This document shows positions 59,102 through 64,000 of a DNA stretch of 64,000 nucleotides, one piece after another. Every line of letters begins with the position of its first letter. Positions within the stretch are counted from its first letter, which is position 1. Source of the stretch: a virus. Under the pieces are notes generated by a model. The model saw only the letters and a list, made by a program, of their open reading frames with translations, did not search any database and was not told the origin of the DNA. Location of the stretch: IMG/VR virus record IMGVR_UViG_3300027631_002331, positions 25,480 to 89,479 of that record. One strand, 5' to 3'. The position numbers were made by a program, and so were the translations under genes.

Positions 59102-60036
59102 TGAAATATTTAGAAGATATACCAAAACATATATGTGATGAAGGTGATACAAACTATTGTGCGTACGTTGATACGGATTCTAATTACTTTAATGCTGAGC
59201 CTTTACTTAATCATTTGTATCCCGATTTTGAGTCTTTTGAAGATACTGAAAAAGATGACAAACTAGAGAAAGTAGCTTTAGCGTATCAAGATATTATAAC
59301 AGAGGATTATAATAGATTAGCTCTAGAAGCGTTTAACGTCAAATCACATAGGTTAGAGATGAAGACAGAAGCTGTTATTCGTTCGGCTTACTTTAGAGCA
59401 CCACGTCGTTATGCTCAATGGATTACTAAACAAGAAGGAATAGCTAAGGAAGTATTAGATATTAAAGGTTTAGAGTTTAAGAAAGCAAACTTCCCACCTA
59501 TTTTAGGTAAGTTTTTCTATAAAATCTTACAACAAGTATTAAAAGGCGAAGATAAAGAAAATATTGATAAACAAATCGTTGATTTTAAACATAAAATATT
59601 AAGTGGTGGTATCCCATTACCTAAACTAGGAACACCATCAGCAGTTCGTAAACTTAACTTTTATACAGGTCAAAAACCAAGAGCAGGTGAGATATTTTCA
59701 AAACTAACCAAAGGTGCTAACGCAGCTCATAAAGCAGCAATAGCATATAACGATTTACTTCGTTTTTGGGGATTAGGTAATAAACACTCTCAAATAGTAC
59801 AAGGTGATAAGATTAAGTTTTTATATTTAAAAAACAACCCATATAAACTAGATGCGTTAGGTTTTTTAGATTTTGACATTCCTGACAAAGTGATGGATTT
59901 CTTAGAAAAATATGCTGATAGACAAAAAGTATGGGAATCTATATTACAAAATAAGTTAGAAAACTTCTATGGTGATTTAACTTGGCACTACAACACAAAC
60001 CCACACTTAAGCGTATTTAAAACAATTGAAATCTAA
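59101..60036 (+). CDS. Family B DNA polymerase, C-terminal part (motif C)
   Basis: 311 residues. It opens with MKYLEDIPKHICDEGDTNYC followed by AYVDTDSNYF, the motif C of family B polymerases (the two catalytic Asp). The thumb follows, with KSHRLEMKTEAVIRSAYF and APRRYAQWITKQEG (the lysine/tyrosine segment) and ending in a C-terminal part that may bind the clamp. It supplies the catalytic half that the 57039 gene lacks, so the two products must associate. Split gp43 genes are known in some Aeromonas T4-like phages. Confidence 0.92.
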   Translation: MKYLEDIPKHICDEGDTNYCAYVDTDSNYFNAEPLLNHLYPDFESFEDTEKDDKLEKVALAYQDIITEDYNRLALEAFNVKSHRLEMKTEAVIRSAYFRAPRRYAQWITKQEGIAKEVLDIKGLEFKKANFPPILGKFFYKILQQVLKGEDKENIDKQIVDFKHKILSGGIPLPKLGTPSAVRKLNFYTGQKPRAGEIFSKLTKGANAAHKAAIAYNDLLRFWGLGNKHSQIVQGDKIKFLYLKNNPYKLDALGFLDFDIPDKVMDFLEKYADRQKVWESILQNKLENFYGDLTWHYNTNPHLSVFKTIEI

Positions 60037-60072
60037 TTTGGTTACCCTAATAAAAGTTATTACATTAACGTT

Positions 60073-60801
60073 ATGATCGAAAAACAAAAACTAACATCAA
60101 TAATCTCTAAGTACAACCTAATGAACCGAAATGAATCGGTTAAGTGGTTCTTTAAAGATAATACACTAACTATTTACTTTGGTGAACCAGGTCGTGTAGG
60201 TAAAGTTATACTAAAGGATATTAAGTTTGAAGAGTGTACCTTAGCAGTATTTAACACAAACCAACTATCTAAACTTATATCAGTTACTCAAGGTATGGTT
60301 TTATTAGAAACTGAACAACAGAATAAAGTTTATACAAAACTATTATTATCTGATGCTAACTTTAACTTAACGTATTCGTTATCAGATATTATGATGATTC
60401 CTAAAGTAAGTTGGGTTACAAACGAAAACGATTTTGAATATCAAGTTGAGTTGTCTTTAGATGAAGAACAAGTAACTCATCTAATAAAAGCTAAAAACGC
60501 ATTATTAGAATCACAAACTATGCTTATCAATACTGATAAGGATATGGATGGTAGTCCAGTTGTAGATTTCATATTTGGTGATAATACAGGTTTTTCAAAT
60601 AAAATATCTTACCAAGTTAGAGGACGTGTTGATGTTCAAGATTTATCTATACCTTTTGATGCTATGTTATTTAGAGACATTTTAAAGGTTAATCAAGATG
60701 CTAAAACCACTAAATTATTTTTAAATAAACAAGGAGTATTAAAACTTGAATTTGACAACGATTTAACATCAGGGGTTTATTACATGGCACGCAATGAATA
60801 A
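60073..60801 (+). CDS. Sliding clamp (gp45-like)
   Basis: A 242-residue protein built from two similar beta-rich halves, with KLTSIISKYNLMNRNESVKW at the start and FEYQVELSLDEEQVTHLIKA in the second half, as in gp45/PCNA-like clamps. It would form a trimeric ring around DNA that holds the polymerase. Its neighbours (split polymerase, and gp44 clamp loader at the right edge) support the assignment. Confidence 0.85.
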   Translation: MIEKQKLTSIISKYNLMNRNESVKWFFKDNTLTIYFGEPGRVGKVILKDIKFEECTLAVFNTNQLSKLISVTQGMVLLETEQQNKVYTKLLLSDANFNLTYSLSDIMMIPKVSWVTNENDFEYQVELSLDEEQVTHLIKAKNALLESQTMLINTDKDMDGSPVVDFIFGDNTGFSNKISYQVRGRVDVQDLSIPFDAMLFRDILKVNQDAKTTKLFLNKQGVLKLEFDNDLTSGVYYMARNE

Positions 60802-60905
60802 AAACATATTTTAACATATGTATAACAAAATAACGAACGCACCTTCCGGGCAATAGTTATGTTTTAATTTAACCGGTGATCTTAGGACACCACAAAACAA
60901 ATGAT

Positions 60906-61346
60906 ATGAGTACATTAAACTTGTTCGAAAGAACACCATTCGATTTATTAGTTAGAAACTTTCTAACAACAGAGGCAAACTACAGACCCGTAGAACAAAA
61001 CCTCAAACTAGCACACCCATTAGACGTTTATCAAGATACATTTGGTCTCACTTTTGAGATTGCATGTACCGGCATTGATAAAAGTGACCTTGAAATTCTT
61101 ATTGAAGGTCAAACACTAAGAGTAAATTACGATAAGAAAATTTCTCCTGAACAGGATGAATTAGATGAACAAAAGAAGAAGGATTATATCTATAGAGGTA
61201 TAGCTAAACGTTCCTTTAACTTAGGTTGGAAAATCGATCCAAAATTTGATTTAACAAAAGCAACCCCATCTTTCGAAAACGGACTTTTAGAAATTAAAAT
61301 CCCTTATTTACAAGGTAAAGGCGTAAAAACGTTAAAAATTAAGTAA
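60906..61346 (+). CDS. Small heat-shock protein (Hsp20)
   Basis: Start chosen at ATG 60906 (MSTLNLFERTPFDLLVRNF), since the earlier in-frame ATG at 60876 has no support. 146 residues. The alpha-crystallin domain is FGLTFEIACTGIDKSDLEI...ILIEGQTLRV, YIYRGIAKRSFNLGW and FENGLLEIKIPY. Marine T4-like phages often carry an Hsp20. It would hold unfolded virion proteins together with GroEL. The 104 bases upstream contain a late-like AACATATGTATAACAAAA. Confidence 0.9.
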   Translation: MSTLNLFERTPFDLLVRNFLTTEANYRPVEQNLKLAHPLDVYQDTFGLTFEIACTGIDKSDLEILIEGQTLRVNYDKKISPEQDELDEQKKKDYIYRGIAKRSFNLGWKIDPKFDLTKATPSFENGLLEIKIPYLQGKGVKTLKIK

Positions 61347-61364
61347 GAATCTTCCCGGAAGGGG

Positions 61365-61394
61365 TTGGTTATTACAAATTTTATTCGTATATTA
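61365..61394 (+). promoter_or_regulatory. Early/middle promoter TTG-N20-TATATTA
   Basis: TTG (61365-61367) and TATATTA (61388-61394) are 20 bases apart. A small inverted repeat CTTCC/GGAAG (61351-61361) lies just before. It drives the small gene and the chaperonins. Confidence 0.65.
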
Positions 61395-61415
61395 ACGTCA
61401 AACATAAAAATAGTT

Positions 61416-61697
61416 ATGGCAAACAAAAATTTCAAGGGCCGACCTAAAGGCTCTAACAAAGTTATTATTACAGATCCCAGTTTAGGTAAGTATTACATCT
61501 CTCAGGATGAGTGGTCATTTAATCTAATACGTAAAAATGCTAATAGTGAAACCATTTTAGGGTATCACATGGATTTAGCTCACGCATTAAAATCTGCCGC
61601 AAAATACTTAGCTTTAGATGGAAAAGAAATTACATTAGACAATTATATTAATCAATTAAACAGTAAATTAGATGAGTTCAGCAAAAGCTTTAACTAA
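61416..61697 (+). CDS. Small protein, AT-hook-like start
   Basis: Start chosen at ATG 61416 (MANKNFKGRPKGSNKVIITD), because the longer frame from 61365 covers the promoter. 93 residues. GRPKGS is AT-hook-like; the rest is helical. It overlaps the GroES gene by 26 bases. No function known. Confidence 0.6.
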   Translation: MANKNFKGRPKGSNKVIITDPSLGKYYISQDEWSFNLIRKNANSETILGYHMDLAHALKSAAKYLALDGKEITLDNYINQLNSKLDEFSKSFN

Positions 61698-61992
61698 CGT
61701 TGTAGCAGTTTTCGACGCTATTATAGTTAGACCTCTAGAGGAGGAAGAAACAACATTCGGTTCTATTATAGTACCAGATATGGGTAAAGAAAAACACATA
61801 ACAGGAGATGTTATTTCAGTAGGACCTGGAAGAATGTCAGTTATGGGTAATCTAATCCCAACAGTTATTAAAGTAGGTGATAGAGTTATTTTACCACAAG
61901 TAGGTGTAACCAAAATAGATTCAATCGAAGGTGAGTTATTAGCCTGCGATGAAGGAAAAGTTTTAGCAATCTTAAAATCAAACGATGAGTAA
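61672..61992 (+). CDS. groES: GroES / Cpn10 co-chaperonin
   Basis: A 106-residue protein with the Cpn10 pattern: VAVFDAIIVRPLEEEETTFGSIIVPD near the start (mobile loop after it), GDVISVGPGRM, VGDRVILPQVG and VLAILKSNDE at the end. It caps GroEL. It overlaps the groEL start by 8 bases, so the pair is co-translated as in bacteria. The protein resembles bacterial GroES more than T4 gp31. Confidence 0.88.
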   Translation: MSSAKALTNVVAVFDAIIVRPLEEEETTFGSIIVPDMGKEKHITGDVISVGPGRMSVMGNLIPTVIKVGDRVILPQVGVTKIDSIEGELLACDEGKVLAILKSNDE

Positions 61993-63595
61993 ACAAGTAA
62001 AACTAGGAACCGAAGCTAGAAAACAGTTAGTACAAGGTATTGACACATTAGCAGATGCAGTAGTATCAACATTAGGACCACATGGTAGAAATGTAGTTAT
62101 AGCAGGACCTGAATCTCCACAATCTACAAAGGATGGAGTTACAGTTGCTAAATCTATTACATTAAAAGACCCAATCCAAGAACTAGGAGTTCAATTGGTA
62201 AAACAAGCAGCTGAACAAACAGCGGATAAAGCAGGTGATGGTACTACAACATCTACTCTACTCGCTCGTGAAATGGTTAAAGATGGGTTAACAGCATTAA
62301 ATAATAACGAAAACGCTGTTCAAATCAAAAGAGATATTGATATAGCAGTTAAGGATGTAGTAGAATCACTTCGTTATAAAGTTAGTCAAGATATATCAGC
62401 TGAAGGTCAGTTAGAACAAGTAGCAACAGTATCAGCTAATAACGATTCTGAAACTGGAAAGTTAATCGCTACATCTATTGAAAAAGTAGGATTAGAAGGA
62501 GTGGTACATATTGAAGAATCTCGTACTGGAGAAACATATTTGGAAACAGTAGAAGGTCTACAGTTTGATAAGGGTTATAAATCACCTTATTTCGTTACTG
62601 ATAATAATACTATGTCAACTGTTTTAGACAATCCATTTATTCTAATAGTTGATGGTAAACTAACAGCAGTTAAAGACTTATTACCTATCTTAGAGGGAGT
62701 ATCAGCTCAATCACGTTCATTATTAATCATCGCAGATGACATTGAACAAGAAGCATTAGCTACACTAATCGTTAATAAGATGAGAGGTATCATCAACGTT
62801 TGTGCTGTCCAAGCACCAGAGTTTGGGGATCGTCGTAAGTTAGTATTAGAAGATATTGCTATTACAACAGGTGGTACAGTATTTAGTAAAGACAAGGGTA
62901 TGAAATGGGATCGTTTTGATACCAATTGGTTCGGTTCAGCTCGTACTGCTACTATTTCAAAAGAAGAAACTACGATTGTTGATGGTCAAGGTGATGCAGA
63001 CACAATCAAACTACGTATTGAAGAGTTACAAGCACAAATCGACAAATCTACAACACCATACGAGATTGAAAAACTACAAGATCGTTTGGCTAAGTTTGTG
63101 GGTGGAGTAGCGATTATTCATGTTGGTGGTCAGACTGAAACCGAAATGAAAGAGAGAAAAGATAGAGTTGATGATGCTTTACACGCAACAAAAGCAGCTA
63201 TTGAAGAAGGTATAGTACCAGGTGGTGGTAGAGCATTATTAGAAGCTAAATCAGCTATTACAAACTCAGACACAACAGGTGGTAAAATCGTATCTCAAGC
63301 ATGTGTTAAACCATTTATTCAAATCTTACAAAACGCGGGTATTGAAAAAACAGATGCTCATATTATTGCAAATGAGGTTGAAAACGGTGATTTATCTAAA
63401 TCATACGATTTAAAAACAGATGAGATTATCGATTTCTACGTTGCTGGTATTATTGACCCAACTAAAGTAACACGTACTGCATTACAAAACGCAGCATCAA
63501 TCGCAGGTACTATTCTATTAACAGAAGCTGTAGTGGTAGACGAAGAATCAGATGATAACTCAGCAGGAGGTGTTGATCCAACACAATTCATGTAA
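61985..63595 (+). CDS. groEL: GroEL / Cpn60 chaperonin
   Basis: A 536-residue protein with all ATPase motifs of GroEL: LGPHGRNVVI, DGVTVAKSI, GDGTTTSTLLA, DDALHATKAAIEEGIVPGGG (the catalytic Asp of the DDA motif) and DPTKVTRTALQNAASIAGT. The apical domain is complete. The usual C-terminal GGM tail is missing; the end reads GGVDPTQFM. It would fold phage capsid or other proteins. GroEL in phages is uncommon and a full groESL pair still more so. Confidence 0.95.
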   Translation: MSKQVKLGTEARKQLVQGIDTLADAVVSTLGPHGRNVVIAGPESPQSTKDGVTVAKSITLKDPIQELGVQLVKQAAEQTADKAGDGTTTSTLLAREMVKDGLTALNNNENAVQIKRDIDIAVKDVVESLRYKVSQDISAEGQLEQVATVSANNDSETGKLIATSIEKVGLEGVVHIEESRTGETYLETVEGLQFDKGYKSPYFVTDNNTMSTVLDNPFILIVDGKLTAVKDLLPILEGVSAQSRSLLIIADDIEQEALATLIVNKMRGIINVCAVQAPEFGDRRKLVLEDIAITTGGTVFSKDKGMKWDRFDTNWFGSARTATISKEETTIVDGQGDADTIKLRIEELQAQIDKSTTPYEIEKLQDRLAKFVGGVAIIHVGGQTETEMKERKDRVDDALHATKAAIEEGIVPGGGRALLEAKSAITNSDTTGGKIVSQACVKPFIQILQNAGIEKTDAHIIANEVENGDLSKSYDLKTDEIIDFYVAGIIDPTKVTRTALQNAASIAGTILLTEAVVVDEESDDNSAGGVDPTQFM

Positions 63596-63870
63596 TGGTA
63601 AGAACAGAGATAGAAACACAATACGACTTAATAGCTGAACGCGTTAAACCAGGAGATAGGTGGTCGCTAGTAGGTGAAAGAGTAGTTCATAAATCACTAA
63701 CTGATGCTTTAGAGGCTTGGTTTAGTGTTAATCAAGAACAAGTTTCATTCAGGCTTGACCCCCTAGATTCTAAGTTGTATGTTATACGTGAAGAACAAGT
63801 AGAAGTTAAACCAGAACCAATTAAAACATTTAGTTTATATGGCGAACTCAGTCAGACTAACGAGCAATAA
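63595..63870 (+). CDS. Small protein, unknown
   Basis: A 91-residue protein (MVRTEIETQYDLIAERVKPG) whose start overlaps the groEL stop and whose end overlaps the clamp-loader gene by 32 bases. No family is known to me. Its frame is long and coupled, so it is probably real. Confidence 0.55.
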   Translation: MVRTEIETQYDLIAERVKPGDRWSLVGERVVHKSLTDALEAWFSVNQEQVSFRLDPLDSKLYVIREEQVEVKPEPIKTFSLYGELSQTNEQ

Positions 63871-64000
63871 TAAACATACGTTACTAAATGAGCGTTACCG
63901 TCCTGCAACATTGGACGGTTACGTTGGTAACGAACAACTTAAAACTACAATAGCTAAATATCTAGAACAAAACGATATTCAGAACTACTTATTTCATGGT
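63839..64000 (+). CDS. Clamp loader large subunit (gp44-like), N-terminus, cut by the window
   Basis: The ATG at 63839 overlaps the preceding gene. The 54 visible residues include LNERYRPATLDGYVGNEQLK (the RFC/gp44 start, box II-like) and end at YLFHG, just before the Walker A motif. It fits the gp44 subunit that loads the clamp. The rest lies to the right of the window. Confidence 0.82.
   Translation, partial: MANSVRLTSNNKHTLLNERYRPATLDGYVGNEQLKTTIAKYLEQNDIQNYLFHG

Noticed and set aside
57039-60036. Intein or group I intron as the cause of the polymerase split
   Set aside because: The gap is too short for a typical group I intron, and neither side shows intein blocks or a homing-endonuclease motif. 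A simple split gene with an inserted small gene is the better reading, but splicing has not been excluded experimentally.
1-64000. tRNA genes, CRISPR arrays, insertion sequences, integrase or attachment sites
   Set aside because: I looked for cloverleaf-like runs, regularly spaced direct repeats and transposase or integrase motifs and saw none. The tandem repeats present are coding fibre repeats.

Overview
The window is a continuous 64 kb piece of an AT-rich, T4-like (myovirus-type) phage genome. Every gene I accept reads on the + strand. Both ends are cut inside genes: the tail sheath on the left and the gp44-type clamp loader on the right. The host is most likely a marine Bacteroidota (flavobacterium-like) cell. 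Four things point there. Many start codons follow A-rich leaders rather than Shine-Dalgarno sequences. Early and middle gene blocks have promoters of the form TTG-N19/20-TATATT(A/G), close to the Bacteroidota housekeeping type TTG...TAnnTTTG. There are many Bacteroidota-style signal peptides and lipoproteins. There is also a complete TonB-dependent receptor. The phage-host assignment is inference; the T4-like core is read directly from the proteins.

Layout. 0-11.6 kb: tail and baseplate genes (sheath, tube, gp26-like protein with a frameshift-linked partner, tape measure, hub and wedge-like proteins). 11.6-20.6 kb: replication and nucleotide metabolism (a small family-A-like polymerase, gp32, UvsX, a 5' nuclease, a DnaB-type helicase, NrdB, NrdA). 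20.6-31.8 kb: an unusual envelope block with a lipoprotein nuclease, a TonB-dependent receptor, a secreted S1/P1 nuclease, several exported proteins including a CsgG-like protein and an acidic-repeat outer-membrane barrel, and then a holin candidate and an amidase endolysin. 31.9-38.4 kb: membrane and coiled-coil proteins, a TGT/DpdA-like protein, QueC, a thioredoxin and a QueD-like protein. 38.4-48.1 kb: a tail-fibre cassette of repeat proteins, including a kelch-like fibre. 48.2-52.6 kb: surface-chemistry genes (sulfotransferase, APS-kinase-like protein, HAD phosphatase, nucleotidyltransferase, DUF2061, 2OG-oxygenase, GT9 glycosyltransferase). 52.7-57 kb: QueE, a thioredoxin-like protein, FolE, a phosphoribosyltransferase, an Asp/Asn-hydroxylase-like protein, a second sulfotransferase and a MazG-like protein. 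57-64 kb: a family-B DNA polymerase split into two genes, the sliding clamp, Hsp20, GroES, GroEL and the start of gp44.

How the parts may work together. The replication genes form an autonomous T4-like replisome fed by a class I ribonucleotide reductase and thioredoxins. FolE, QueD, QueE, QueC and the TGT-like protein together suggest a 7-deazaguanine modification of the phage DNA. The exported nucleases next to a TonB-dependent receptor suggest either scavenging of outside nucleic acid during infection or exclusion of competing phages. The kinase/sulfotransferase/glycosyltransferase genes beside the fibres suggest sulfation or glycosylation of fibres or host surface glycans. Phage-borne GroEL, GroES and Hsp20 probably support folding of virion proteins. 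Two promoter classes are visible: host-like TTG...TATATT(A/G) before early and middle blocks, and AATATTTATAA(T/C)AAA before virion and lysis genes. I saw no tRNA genes, CRISPR arrays, insertion sequences or integrase.
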